The notes under the pieces were generated by a model that saw only the letters and a list, made by a program, of their open reading frames with translations, made no database searches and was not told the origin of the DNA. This document shows positions 1-7,841 of a DNA stretch of 23,248 nt, one piece after another (position 1 is the stretch's first letter; every line of letters begins with the position of its first letter). A program made the translations under genes and the position numbers. Source of the stretch: a virus. Where the stretch lies: the IMG/VR virus record IMGVR_UViG_3300037242_000119, positions 1 to 23,248 of that record; one strand, given 5' to 3'.

Positions 1-16
1 ACTGCTATTGTCATGT

Positions 17-733
17 TTAGAACGGAGGTTTCGGAGTTTCCGCTGCCGTGACACTTGCGTCGACTGCCGTCGCTACAGCGACAGGCGGAACTGGAGGAAC
101 AGCATCAGGAGGAGCGACCTCAGCAACGCCAGGTGTCGTGACCACTGGCGCAGGAGCAACTGGAACTACTGGCGCCGTAACTGGCTCAGTTACAACTGGC
201 GGTCCAGCGACTGGTGGTGCAGGCGGAACAGTTGGTGCGGCGCCAGGAACAGGAACCGGTTGTCCTCCCGGAGCAACTCCAACTACAGGAGCATCGACGA
301 CTGGAACTGGCGGTGCTCCCGCCATTGCTCCAGCTAATGGAAGCAATTTACGAACTTCATTGCGAGTTGAGCCGTTGTATTCCGTTAGTCCGAGTTCGAC
401 TGTGCACATTGCATTGAGGAGTGCATTCGCAACTTGGTCATCACTCGGTTGCGCAGCAAAGAACTCCATGCCAAGTCCGAGGATCTTCATCTTTGAGAAG
501 AAGAATGCGAGCGCCTTCGCATTGTCTGGTGTGACAACGTAACGGTCCCACACTTTGCGATTTGCATGCGGACCGTTGATGACGGTCATCTCAACTTCAA
601 ACATTGACTTTCCGGTTTGCGAAATCTTGTGAGTCGATTTCCCAATCTTGATGTCGTATCGTCCTACTGGAAGCGGATCAAATCCGCCAGCCTCCTTGGC
701 TGATTCCAGCATCTCATTCCATGTCGGTGACAT
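17..733 (-). CDS. DUF669-like phage single-stranded DNA-binding protein
   Basis: This 238-residue protein is probably the phage ssDNA-binding protein. Residues 1 to about 130 fit the DUF669-type phage family: an N-terminal GRYDIKIGKS strand, then FEVEMTVINGPHANRKVWDRYVV and a helical segment with FFFSKMKILGL. Residues from about 135 are a Pro/Val/Ala-rich low-complexity tail with almost no charge. The tail ends PKPPF, which resembles the aromatic PF tip that bacterial SSB proteins use to recruit partners; that parallel is inference. The ATG follows a purine-rich AAGAGAGAAA ribosome-binding region. It lies just downstream of the Sak4-like ATPase gene, the usual pairing in phage recombination modules, where the binding protein coats ssDNA and the ATPase loads or anneals on it. 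Family assignment is by eye from a short conserved core, so it is good but not certain. Confidence 0.75.
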   Translation of the reverse strand: MSPTWNEMLESAKEAGGFDPLPVGRYDIKIGKSTHKISQTGKSMFEVEMTVINGPHANRKVWDRYVVTPDNAKALAFFFSKMKILGLGMEFFAAQPSDDQVANALLNAMCTVELGLTEYNGSTRNEVRKLLPLAGAMAGAPPVPVVDAPVVGVAPGGQPVPVPGAAPTVPPAPPVAGPPVVTEPVTAPVVPVAPAPVVTTPGVAEVAPPDAVPPVPPVAVATAVDASVTAAETPKPPF

Positions 734-748
734 TTTCTCTCTTTTCTT

Positions 749-1462
749 TTAGGCTTGGTCAGTGCTGTAGATTTTTGCGAGCATCTCTGTTATGTTCGGG
801 TTCTCTACCACTATTCCAAGTTTTCCAGTTCGGTCGCCGGCTTCAAATGCGCCTGCTTGACCGCACAATAGTCGATGCCGTATCTCACCTGTCGTCGCAT
901 CTGGTTCTGTCCACATGTAACCAACGACATCGACGTAGTACGGAAGAGTGTTCGCGAGCGCACCTTGAACGTACGGTCGCTTAATGCCGTCGTAGTCGCG
1001 AGTCATCGCGATGAAGGTGACGACTTGTAGAGGATTTGTCGGGTGGATGATCAAGTCACGATATGACCGCACGAGTGACGACATCTTACGGAGAAGTTCG
1101 CCCCAGTCCTGGATCTTCATCGCTTCTGTGCCAGCAAGAGCATCCACGCAGCGTTGCTGAGTTTCCGACAATGAATCAATTGCGGCAGACTTGAAGTGAT
1201 GTTGACCGCTATTCAACCAGTCGTATGTTCGTTGTACATCGGAGAACGTCCGTACATGGACCACAGCGGTATCCCACGTCCCATCTGGGACAGGAGGAGC
1301 CTCCATCATAGGATTCCATTGAATCTTCCTCGAATTGGTGAATCTGGTACTCGCGCCACCTTCTGCATCAAGGACAAGCCGTGGTGTCGGACTCGTGTCG
1401 GAGAGAAACGACTTACCGGTCTTGCTGTAGCCGTGGATGAGAAAACTTACGCCTTGCTGCAT
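749..1462 (-). CDS. Sak4-like RecA-fold ATPase (phage recombinase, AAA_24 type)
   Basis: This 237-residue P-loop ATPase resembles the phage AAA_24/Sak4 group of single-strand annealing or RecA-like recombinases. Walker A is GYSKTGKS at residues 11-18. A Walker B-like strand, SAAIDSLSE, has its acidic residue at about 96. LVLDAEGG near residue 30 matches the family's characteristic strand after the P-loop, and a later strand reads VVTFIAMTRDY. Length matches the family. It starts at an ATG sharing one base with the stop of the Cas4-like nuclease gene (TAATG), so the two are probably translationally coupled; a GAGG lies about ten bases upstream. The nuclease/Sak4/SSB order is a standard phage recombination module. 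The alternative, a generic phage nucleotide-binding protein, is the same superfamily. Confidence 0.8.
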   Translation of the reverse strand: MQQGVSFLIHGYSKTGKSFLSDTSPTPRLVLDAEGGASTRFTNSRKIQWNPMMEAPPVPDGTWDTAVVHVRTFSDVQRTYDWLNSGQHHFKSAAIDSLSETQQRCVDALAGTEAMKIQDWGELLRKMSSLVRSYRDLIIHPTNPLQVVTFIAMTRDYDGIKRPYVQGALANTLPYYVDVVGYMWTEPDATTGEIRHRLLCGQAGAFEAGDRTGKLGIVVENPNITEMLAKIYSTDQA

Positions 1463-2385
1463 TACAGATTGACCTCTGCTTCTGATGAGTACCGCTCTAA
1501 TGGATTATGGATCATGTACGATGATTCAATGACGCCTTCCGCATACGAGCCGTCATCGAACATCGGGCAGACTACTCGAAACTCGCAGTCCCAAGCGCAG
1601 TCTTTCGTCGGATTTGGATATGCAGCAATACGAGGATCTACACCGTTGTCAAGTGCGTCAACGACATCGATCATATCGGAGAGAACACCGAGGATTCGAT
1701 ACCAGTAACTGCGAAGACCAACGTCTGTGTGGTGGATCGGCTCTCTCAAGTAGAACGGAGGTTTCGCCGCCGCTGTACGCTTAACTTTACGAAGCATATT
1801 GAGCATTCCACCAGTGACGTGTTGGTCGACTGGAAGTGTCAATCGTTCAAGCAACTGGTACATGAGTGGTTGCTCGTTGATCTCGAGCGTTTTTGTCAAG
1901 CCATCGAATGATGCGCATGTCTTATGGTCCATCGAGAACAGACGATCATCAGTGATACGACGGACCCGAGTATCAAGTTTACCGATAATCTGTACTGGCA
2001 CTCGAAGACCTTCGAAGTCGGCGATGAGTTCTTTCTCCACCGCAAGCACTTCAATGTCGTCGTCAACACCAGTGTCTTCGACCCATTGGACGTAGCCTTC
2101 GATCATGATGAGTGCTAAATCAGCTTCTTTGTTGAGTTCATCTCGCGCCGTCGCATCTTCTGGGTCGAGTTGGTTTCGAGCTGTTTCGTACTGTTCTCGA
2201 ATCTTTGCGATCGGATCGCCAGGAACAGGAGCATATTTCACAGCGAGCGCTTCGTGAATTCTTGAGCCTAAAGGAAGCGGGCCAGTAACTCGTTGGTCGA
2301 TCTTGCGAAGCTTACGATAGTTACCCAGCCACCAACGCCTCCGACAACGTCTGAATGATGAGATTTCAGAGTTGCTGACGTGCAT
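1462..2385 (-). CDS. Cas4/RecB-like PD-(D/E)XK nuclease with Fe-S cysteines
   Basis: This 307-residue protein is a PD-(D/E)XK exonuclease of the Cas4/AddB/RecB type. It opens with SNSEISSFRRCRRRWWL, the classic N-terminal segment with the first cluster cysteine at C14. A His follows in SRIHEAL (H44). The catalytic core has D138 in GKLDTR and D153-H-K155 in SMDHKT. Three further cysteines sit near the C terminus as C-x3-C-x5-C (C263, C267, C273), so the four-cysteine iron-sulfur set is complete. Such phage enzymes resect DNA ends for recombination. No cas1 or cas2 and no repeat array is nearby, so a CRISPR role is unlikely. The ATG has an AGGGA ribosome-binding site and a promoter-like extended -10 element just upstream. 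Confidence 0.87.
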   Translation of the reverse strand: MHVSNSEISSFRRCRRRWWLGNYRKLRKIDQRVTGPLPLGSRIHEALAVKYAPVPGDPIAKIREQYETARNQLDPEDATARDELNKEADLALIMIEGYVQWVEDTGVDDDIEVLAVEKELIADFEGLRVPVQIIGKLDTRVRRITDDRLFSMDHKTCASFDGLTKTLEINEQPLMYQLLERLTLPVDQHVTGGMLNMLRKVKRTAAAKPPFYLREPIHHTDVGLRSYWYRILGVLSDMIDVVDALDNGVDPRIAAYPNPTKDCAWDCEFRVVCPMFDDGSYAEGVIESSYMIHNPLERYSSEAEVNL

Positions 2386-2406
2386 TTCGTCCCTTCGTCA
2401 TACTCG

Positions 2407-2415
2407 ATAATAACA
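2407..2415 (-). promoter_or_regulatory. Candidate extended -10 promoter before the Cas4-like gene
   Basis: On the minus strand this reads TGTTATTAT, an extended -10 element (TG, one base, TATTAT) in the 36-base gap between the helicase stop and the nuclease ATG. The ATG is about 21 bases downstream. I see no good -35 hexamer at 16-18 bases. The same GTGTTAT(A/T)AT core occurs before the helicase gene, which raises its credibility. Confidence 0.4.
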
Positions 2416-2421
2416 CGTTTG

Positions 2422-4209
2422 TCAGGACAAGCTCTGGCCAAATAGAAATTTTTTGAGGGTTTCTTTGTCACGGAGAATCTCGTTGAGGTTCTCATCCTTT
2501 TCACGGAGTCGTTCAATCTGGCGTGCCATTTCGAGTGTTCCTTCAGTGAAGATGTCAATGATCGTCACTTGCTTGTGCTGTTCAGAACCAATACGGTGCA
2601 CTCGATCTTCAGTTTGCTGGTTGTCGATTATCGACCAGGAACGCTGAAGACGAACAAGATACGGACTAGTCGTCAGTGTGATGCCAACTCCACCAGATTG
2701 AGCCATCAACAAGATCACTTGGACTCGCCGTTGCTGGAAGTCATCGATGATCGCTGCTCGTTGGTCCATCGACTGGCCGCCATGGATGCTCGTGAACGTG
2801 ATCCCGTCTTTAAGGAGTCGTTCTTCGCAGAGGTGAAGAAGTTGCCGTGACACCATGCTGATGGCGCACGATTCGTTTCCGATGTCACCAAGAACTTCCG
2901 ACATTGCTTCGACTTTGCATGACGGCATTTGGAGACCGACTTCACCGTCGTCAAGAATTTCCGCGTATGCGCCAGCGAACTGGAGCATCCTCGTGTATTG
3001 GGCGAGAGGATTCGTCGTGACAACGACACCGGTTTCAAGTTCAGCGATCATCGTCGCTGCCATGTCATTATAGGCATCCTTCTGCTTCTTCGCCATCGTG
3101 CAGATTCGCTCTTCGAAGACTTTTGCTGGTAAGAACGGCAGCAAAATCTCCTTTGGCACTCGACGGAAACGCGGGTCAAGGAACGAGAACAATTCTTCTT
3201 GATTGAGTGGATTCACTCCGCCGATGTCAAGTCCGCCCCACGTGTTGAACTGTGCCATCGCATATCGATCTATGAATTGGCCTTTGCGAGGAAAGTCCTG
3301 CGGCGAATTGCCGTGCATGATCGCCCAAAGGTCACCGAGGTGCGTGGCAACTGGAGTTCCTGTCGCATCCCAGCAGTAGCGAACGGTATCGGCATGTTGC
3401 AGCGCCCAGGAAGCTCGAGTCTGTTTGCTCATTGGATCTTTTGCGCGGTGAGCTTCGTCACGGATGACCGTTCGCCACGGAATGTTATTGAGAGCCTTTA
3501 CGTGGACCTCGCAGCGATTGTCTGTGATACCAGGGTTCTCGCCACCGTGCTGAACACACTTCGTCAGCGCGACAGAGCCATACGGTGCAAGACGAGAAAG
3601 AGTACGAACAGATTCCCAGTTGATGATGACAAGTGCTCGTTGACCGTCTTCGATTCCTTCAAGTTGCTTCTTACGAGTTTGAGTCCCACCGTCAAGGACG
3701 ATGATCTCACAAGGCATATTGAGCGCTGTTGCTTCATCTCGCCATGCAGAACGAACACCGTTCGGAGTAATGACTAACGCCGGCCAGCCGTCGTTAGGAA
3801 TAGCAAGCAGAAGTTGGCGAGTCTTACCTGTGCCCATTGGATCACCAAGTAAACCTCTCTTAGTAGTTTGAAGCCACTGGACACCAGCCCGCTGTGGCTC
3901 AAAGAGCCGAACGTCTTTTCCAGCGACACCATTCTCGTCAGGACGAATTGCGTCGCGAAGTGCCATCGAAGGGTCGATTCGTTCAGATCGTTCTTTAGCG
4001 GCCCAAGTCCAGAGTTCATCACCGATCTCAAGTCGCTCTTGGAAGATTCCACGGAGTGCGACGCAACTTGCCCAACTTAGCGGAAGAGTCCAATGATCAG
4101 GGTGCCCCGGAGTATCGTACCGAGAACCAGGGATGCTTTTAATGGCGTAACGATCACGATACTCTGTCGTGACATCAATCACATCATCGATAATCTCAGC
4201 TCGTGGCAT
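2422..4209 (-). CDS. SNF2-type DEAH superfamily 2 helicase
   Basis: This 595-residue superfamily 2 helicase of the SNF2/RapA-like type probably remodels or unwinds DNA during replication or recombination. Walker A is GDPMGTGKT at 122-130, after RAGVQWL, which matches the Q-motif/I region of SNF2 proteins. Motif II is DEAH at 251-254, and motif III DATGTPVATH is near 288. The C-terminal lobe carries QSGGVGITLT (motif V) and RVHRIGS (motif VI, 536-542). Just before the DEAH box, C218-x2-H221 and C233-x2-H236 form a possible zinc-binding insertion. The ATG has a GAGGACGG ribosome-binding site about seven bases upstream and a promoter-like TGTTATAAT in the gap before it. The exact cellular role is unknown; phage SNF2-like proteins of this size commonly sit in replication modules. 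Confidence 0.88.
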   Translation of the reverse strand: MPRAEIIDDVIDVTTEYRDRYAIKSIPGSRYDTPGHPDHWTLPLSWASCVALRGIFQERLEIGDELWTWAAKERSERIDPSMALRDAIRPDENGVAGKDVRLFEPQRAGVQWLQTTKRGLLGDPMGTGKTRQLLLAIPNDGWPALVITPNGVRSAWRDEATALNMPCEIIVLDGGTQTRKKQLEGIEDGQRALVIINWESVRTLSRLAPYGSVALTKCVQHGGENPGITDNRCEVHVKALNNIPWRTVIRDEAHRAKDPMSKQTRASWALQHADTVRYCWDATGTPVATHLGDLWAIMHGNSPQDFPRKGQFIDRYAMAQFNTWGGLDIGGVNPLNQEELFSFLDPRFRRVPKEILLPFLPAKVFEERICTMAKKQKDAYNDMAATMIAELETGVVVTTNPLAQYTRMLQFAGAYAEILDDGEVGLQMPSCKVEAMSEVLGDIGNESCAISMVSRQLLHLCEERLLKDGITFTSIHGGQSMDQRAAIIDDFQQRRVQVILLMAQSGGVGITLTTSPYLVRLQRSWSIIDNQQTEDRVHRIGSEQHKQVTIIDIFTEGTLEMARQIERLREKDENLNEILRDKETLKKFLFGQSLS

Positions 4210-4235
4210 CTTTTCCGTCCTCGTCCTCTACTGAA

Positions 4236-4244
4236 ATTATAACA
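4236..4244 (-). promoter_or_regulatory. Candidate extended -10 promoter before the helicase gene
   Basis: The minus strand reads TGTTATAAT, a perfect TATAAT with an extended TG. It lies in the 44-base gap between the RuvC-like stop (4254) and the helicase ATG (4209). The start codon is 26 bases past the hexamer, leaving room for a short leader and the GAGGACGG ribosome-binding site. No convincing -35 is visible, as is common for extended -10 promoters. Confidence 0.5.
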
Positions 4245-4253
4245 CAAATGTGC

Positions 4254-4685
4254 TTATCGTCGGAACAATGATTCATCAATAAATTTGTTATTTGCGAGAA
4301 AAAGTAGAAGGTGTCGTTGGGCATCTCTCGCATGATCATTTCTAGGCGGTTTCGGCCAACCAATGTGATTGAGCCGCTCATCGGTCCCAAATCGCTTAGC
4401 ATCTGCTGCGTTCTGTAAGTGAAACTCAACGTTCCCTCGATCACACATGAATCTAAGAGCTCCGATCTGCTCGAGTGGCCATGGAGCCTGGCTAAGACGT
4501 CCGGTTTGTCCACTGATGATGTATCGTTCGCAACAGACAAAGTCAATGTGACCAGGCGGCTCAATTAATTTGACTGCGAACCACAAGAATTGTTGATATT
4601 CAAGTTCGCCCTCATCGAAGTACTCTCCGTCCCAAAATGCGTATCCAGTCGTCTTACCGGGGTCAACTGCCAGAACACTTACTAT
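4254..4685 (-). CDS. RuvC-like Holliday junction resolvase (probable ATA start)
   Basis: This 143-residue RNase H-fold resolvase of the phage RuvC-like group would cleave branched recombination and replication intermediates. It begins VLAVDPGKTTGYAFWDG, with the first catalytic Asp in DPGKTTG. The strand FVCCERY supplies the catalytic Glu. PRNDHARDAQRH near the C terminus supplies the last acidic residues in the typical DHARDA-RH arrangement. The frame opens after a TGA at 4704-4706, and no ATG, GTG or TTG precedes the DPGKTTG strand. The first TTG (4584-4586) would delete the catalytic Asp. The best start is ATA at 4683-4685, directly after GGAGGTTT; CTG at 4671-4673 is the alternative. An inverted repeat overlaps the ribosome-binding site. 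Function is confident; the start is inferred. Confidence 0.85.
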   Translation of the reverse strand: MVSVLAVDPGKTTGYAFWDGEYFDEGELEYQQFLWFAVKLIEPPGHIDFVCCERYIISGQTGRLSQAPWPLEQIGALRFMCDRGNVEFHLQNAADAKRFGTDERLNHIGWPKPPRNDHARDAQRHLLLFLANNKFIDESLFRR

Positions 4686-4693
4686 AAACCTCC
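4683..4693 (-). promoter_or_regulatory. GGAGGTTTATA ribosome-binding/ATA-start motif (copy 1)
   Basis: On the minus strand a strong GGAGG is followed by TTT and then ATA in frame with the RuvC-like resolvase. The same arrangement occurs at 17885-17895 and 21417-21427. The Shine-Dalgarno to ATA spacing is short (three bases), so the ATA start is inference from the recurrence and from the lack of other start codons. Confidence 0.6.
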
Positions 4694-4710
4694 ATTGAGA
4701 TATTCAATGG
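4692..4710 (-). promoter_or_regulatory. Perfect 7-bp inverted repeat overlapping the resolvase ribosome-binding site
   Basis: The minus strand reads CCATTGA, a five-base ATATC loop, then TCAATGG. The second arm runs into the GGAGG ribosome-binding site, so the RNA hairpin would pair the first two G residues. It lies between the polymerase stop (4728) and the resolvase start. There is no U-tract, so it does not look like a terminator. A translational brake or RNA-processing site is more likely. Confidence 0.45.
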
Positions 4711-4727
4711 CTCGTTTCACCGCTGGT

Positions 4728-6509
4728 CTAGACATATTTTGCGCCCCAACGATCTAATGGTCCGTCAGCGCTTACTGTAAGCGGAACTGCCCAACGATCG
4801 TCAGACATAACTTTAACTGTTATACGCTTTATTTCTTCAATATTTTCTAGTGGCGCGTCAATGATTACCTCGTCATGAACTGGAAGAGTCAAAAATTCTC
4901 CGACTTCACTATTATCAAGTCTAACAAGTGCCTCTTTAAAAATATCCGCAGCAAGTCCTTGAATAAGTGCATTCACAAGTGCATAATCACGATCGTCAGG
5001 CGCGATCTCAAGCCGACCAATTGGAGTATTAACGTATGCGATTCCTTCTGTCTCTTTCCGCATCTTGACGACTTTGTTGACGGTACTTTGAAATACTCTG
5101 ACTCCAGGAAACATTGCATCGTACTGAGTGAGGAATGCCTTCGCATTATCTAATGGAATACCGGCCGTCCAGGCGATCTTCTCTGGGCCTGCACCGTAGA
5201 TCTTTGCAAATCCCACACTCTTCGCAATCTGCCGCCGAACATCACTCTTTTCGATTGTGTCGTCACCGTACACACGGCGAGCAGTAGCAAGATGGATGTC
5301 ACCAGAGTTGATGGCATCGATGAGGTTCTTGTCTTGAGCATAGTGAGCAAGACATCGCATCTCGATGCCGTCAAAGTCTGCGCTGATGAGACCGTTGCCA
5401 TCACGAGGAATGAAACAGTCACGAACGACTCGACCTCGAGGGAGAGTCTGCAATGCCGGGTGTTCCATCGACATACGACCAGTCCTGGCACCGACTTGAT
5501 TCATACGAGGATGCACGAAACCGTCAGCGTCTGCGTAGTCGAGAAATGGATCTAGGTATGTCGACCTGATCTTCTCACTTTTCCGTCGAGCCAGGACTTG
5601 ATACGCAAGCATTTGCCCAGCACCAAAGGTCGTTGGATCGGCATCTTCAAATTCACAACCGAGTATTTCCTCAATAGTCGACTCGTCAAAAGAGTATCCA
5701 CCGGTTGCAGTTCGACGACCGAGATCAACGCCAAGTTCGAGGAGTTGCTCAGTGACTTGCTTGTTTGAACCAGGACTGATTCCGTACGTAACTTTGCACC
5801 AATCTGCTACAGAATCTGCAAAGCTAGCGAGTTGACTAGACTTCTCTCTAGTGTATGTCAGGTCAATTCTAGATCCTCTAGCCTCCATATCGGTAAGAAC
5901 CCATTGGACTGCCTGTTCAAGGTCGTAAACCGCCTTGTAGGTAGTTTCGACTATCGGATGCAACTTGTCGAACAAATGCGCCGTCAGAACGGTATCGAGC
6001 GCACCGTAACACCAGTATAACTGGAAGTCTACCGGCACGGAAGCCCACGTCCAGTGCTGCTCACTCATGACCGCATCGAGTTGCTTACTCGCGTACGCCG
6101 CCGTCGAGTCGACAAGTCGTGATGCGTTTGACTTCAGTGCTGTTGAACCAGCTGGATTGATCAGGTGGCACATCAATCGAGTATCGTGGATATTCTCACG
6201 TGGCATTCGAATATTGCCGTGGTGCTCGATGAACCTGACGTCAAACTTTGAGTTGTGGCCAACCATTGGTTTGTCCGTGTACTTTGAAATCGCCTCCAAC
6301 GCGACCCCGCCCCATTGATTCCACGGAATTGCCCAGCCAGTACCGAGATCACCGAATTGGACGAGACGAAGTACATCGATATTCGGATCAAGTCCTGACG
6401 TCTCTGTGTCGAAGCCGAGAACTGTCCGTCGTTCTCCGAGCCACGACATGAACTTCTCTGCCGATTCAACTGAGTTGACGATTTCTAGGTTTGGATTACC
6501 GAGACTCAT
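4728..6509 (-). CDS. Family A DNA polymerase with 3'-5' exonuclease
   Basis: This 593-residue replicative polymerase of the Pol I family lacks the 5' nuclease domain. The proofreading domain is intact: D34-x-E36 in FDTETSG, D90 in GHNSKFD, and Y168-x3-D172 in YGALD. The polymerase domain has RTGRMSMEHPALQTLP, motif A DFDGIEMR (D378, E383), motif B RRQIAKSVGFAKIYG (R426, K430, F434, Y438) and motif C VHDE (545-547). F434 aligns with E. coli Pol I F762, so the usual discrimination against dideoxynucleotides is expected. Motif A differs from the common DYSQIELR in having DG for SQ. The ATG overlaps the dCMP deaminase stop (ATGA) and has GAAGGAA upstream. Context with deaminase, synthase and resolvase genes fits a lytic replication operon. 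Confidence 0.96.
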   Translation of the reverse strand: MSLGNPNLEIVNSVESAEKFMSWLGERRTVLGFDTETSGLDPNIDVLRLVQFGDLGTGWAIPWNQWGGVALEAISKYTDKPMVGHNSKFDVRFIEHHGNIRMPRENIHDTRLMCHLINPAGSTALKSNASRLVDSTAAYASKQLDAVMSEQHWTWASVPVDFQLYWCYGALDTVLTAHLFDKLHPIVETTYKAVYDLEQAVQWVLTDMEARGSRIDLTYTREKSSQLASFADSVADWCKVTYGISPGSNKQVTEQLLELGVDLGRRTATGGYSFDESTIEEILGCEFEDADPTTFGAGQMLAYQVLARRKSEKIRSTYLDPFLDYADADGFVHPRMNQVGARTGRMSMEHPALQTLPRGRVVRDCFIPRDGNGLISADFDGIEMRCLAHYAQDKNLIDAINSGDIHLATARRVYGDDTIEKSDVRRQIAKSVGFAKIYGAGPEKIAWTAGIPLDNAKAFLTQYDAMFPGVRVFQSTVNKVVKMRKETEGIAYVNTPIGRLEIAPDDRDYALVNALIQGLAADIFKEALVRLDNSEVGEFLTLPVHDEVIIDAPLENIEEIKRITVKVMSDDRWAVPLTVSADGPLDRWGAKYV

Positions 6510-6991
6510 GATTCCTTCACCATTGTGACTCCAATATTGTATTGTTTGAACAATGCCTCTGTGGCAAGCGGATCGCGTTTCATCTCATACGGTGTGATGA
6601 GCATCACAACTCGTTTAATTCCAGAATTCGAAATAGCAAGAGCACATCGTAAACATGTGACAGCATTGACATAAAGTGTTGCTCCATCTTTTTCAAGCCA
6701 GAGATTGCTCGCTCTCATGATTGAGTTTAGCTCAGCATGTATCGCGTGACAGTCACGATAGTGCGGATCGACATGATCTTCGCCGTACTCCTTTGCATTC
6801 ATTGCTCGAATGCACCAGTTCTCGCACATCGATGTGCGCTCTTCGTTCGCTGGTGCTCCGTTGTAACCAACGGACAGAATTCGATTGTCCTCAGAGACGA
6901 TGACGGCACCGTATTGAGCACGTGAGCAAAGACTTCGCTGGCCGACTAACTTCGCTGTACCCATCCAGAGGTCATCCCAAGACAATCGCAT
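6506..6991 (-). CDS. dCMP deaminase (ComEB/T4 Cd type)
   Basis: This zinc-dependent deaminase of about 161 residues converts dCMP to dUMP, the substrate for dTMP synthesis. The catalytic zinc site is visible: HAE at residues 85-87 and C-x2-C at 113/116 in TCLRCA. GYNGAP is the conserved substrate-binding turn of deoxycytidylate deaminases. Additional cysteines in SMCENWC and YRDCH resemble the structural zinc site of the T4-like enzymes. I chose the ATG at 6989-6991 because GGGAGA lies about six bases upstream; an upstream ATG (6995-6997) abuts that element and a TTG at 7010-7012 has no site. The gene overlaps the thymidylate-synthase-family gene by about 20 bases and the polymerase by 4, so it is coupled to both. 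Confidence 0.93.
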   Translation of the reverse strand: MRLSWDDLWMGTAKLVGQRSLCSRAQYGAVIVSEDNRILSVGYNGAPANEERTSMCENWCIRAMNAKEYGEDHVDPHYRDCHAIHAELNSIMRASNLWLEKDGATLYVNAVTCLRCALAISNSGIKRVVMLITPYEMKRDPLATEALFKQYNIGVTMVKES

Positions 6992-7841
6992 CGCCATCTC
7001 CCATTTCGTCAATTGCCGTTTGCTGTTTCTGGTGCCAGTAATCGGAATATCCGTGTCTCGGTACTATGACAGGAGTCTCGATAAGACCTTGAGCATGAAA
7101 TCGTAGTTCTTCAAGAGTGATATCATCCCAACCAATGCCGTTGTGCTCCATACGCGGTTGCTTTGGTTCAGTGAGCATATCAATCTTGTCGAAGTCTTTC
7201 TCGTATAAGTGGAACGAAATGGCATGATGGTAGTACGGGCCAGCCTCAATACCGAGAACATGAGCGATTGCGAGTTGGAGTTGAGAAAATTGGCCCCAAT
7301 CATGTGGAGTTCCCCACCACGCGTCATTGCTTCGCATCGTGACGTGGAGAATGAGTTGATCTTTGCGGATGAAGAATTGAAGCACAGTCGTACACGGAAC
7401 GTCTTTTGGCTGCACCGCATTGAAGAGGTCGAGCATCGGATCCCAAATCGTGATGAGCGCCTGTCGAGTGTCTTTGTCTGCCTTCAAACGATTGATGGCA
7501 CCTTCTAATTGCGCACCGATACGAACGCCGTATTGGCCATGGAATGCTTCACCGTTCAAGTATCGTGCCATATTTGGAGCAGCTTTGATGAGTCGATTTG
7601 GGTACGACGTACCAGTGATAAGCGTCAGTGATTCCATACTGATGAGTTTCATACTAAGTTTGCGATTGATGCCATGAACGATCGCAGAGTGTGGATCAAG
7701 TTTCATGACCACATCCATGATCTCTCGTGTCGCTTGACCACGAGGACTTGCTGGCTCACCGTCATCACGAAGCCATTTCAACAACTGCGGATAATCCCAA
7801 CGAACATCTTCGATGAGTAGTGATGTTCCTAGGTCTTCCAC
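6972..7841 (-). CDS. Thymidylate synthase-family enzyme with dCMP-type active site
   Basis: This protein of about 289 residues has the ThyA/dCMP hydroxymethylase fold. Catalytic Cys150 lies in VPCTTVLQFFI, Arg170 and Asp173 in MRSNDAWWG, and His211-Leu-Tyr213 in SFHLYEKD. KDTRQA is the phosphate-binding Arg loop and ESLTLITG matches the catalytic Glu segment. Aligned without gaps to E. coli GLPFN, this protein reads GTPHD, so the base-reading Asn177 is Asp (residue 181). In the family, Asp there favours cytosine, as in T4 dCMP hydroxymethylase and the Lactobacillus N229D mutant. It may therefore make 5-methyl- or 5-hydroxymethyl-dCMP. I chose GTG at 7839-7841, with GGACGAGGA upstream and only 13 bases of overlap with the kinase gene. 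A GTG at 7887-7889 would overlap by 61. Confidence 0.85.
   Translation of the reverse strand: MEDLGTSLLIEDVRWDYPQLLKWLRDDGEPASPRGQATREIMDVVMKLDPHSAIVHGINRKLSMKLISMESLTLITGTSYPNRLIKAAPNMARYLNGEAFHGQYGVRIGAQLEGAINRLKADKDTRQALITIWDPMLDLFNAVQPKDVPCTTVLQFFIRKDQLILHVTMRSNDAWWGTPHDWGQFSQLQLAIAHVLGIEAGPYYHHAISFHLYEKDFDKIDMLTEPKQPRMEHNGIGWDDITLEELRFHAQGLIETPVIVPRHGYSDYWHQKQQTAIDEMGDGDAIVLG

Noticed and set aside
48-542. Plus-strand open frame rich in Gly/Thr/Ala opposite the SSB gene
   Set aside because: It mirrors the Pro/Ala/Val-coding tail of the minus-strand gene, has no recognisable family and no ribosome-binding site.
1462-2385. Cas4-like gene as sign of a CRISPR-Cas system
   Set aside because: No cas1/cas2, effector or array is present, and the neighbours are phage recombination genes.
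2268-2558. Minus-strand frame overlapping the nuclease and helicase genes
   Set aside because: It is an out-of-frame overlap of two well-supported genes and would occlude the candidate promoter between them.
3199-3777. 192-codon plus-strand open frame inside the helicase gene
   Set aside because: It lies wholly opposite conserved helicase motifs and its product has no family features.
4196-4564. Second minus-strand frame across the resolvase region
   Set aside because: The competing frame (4254-4685) contains DPGKTTG, CERY and DHARDAQRH. This one has no motif.
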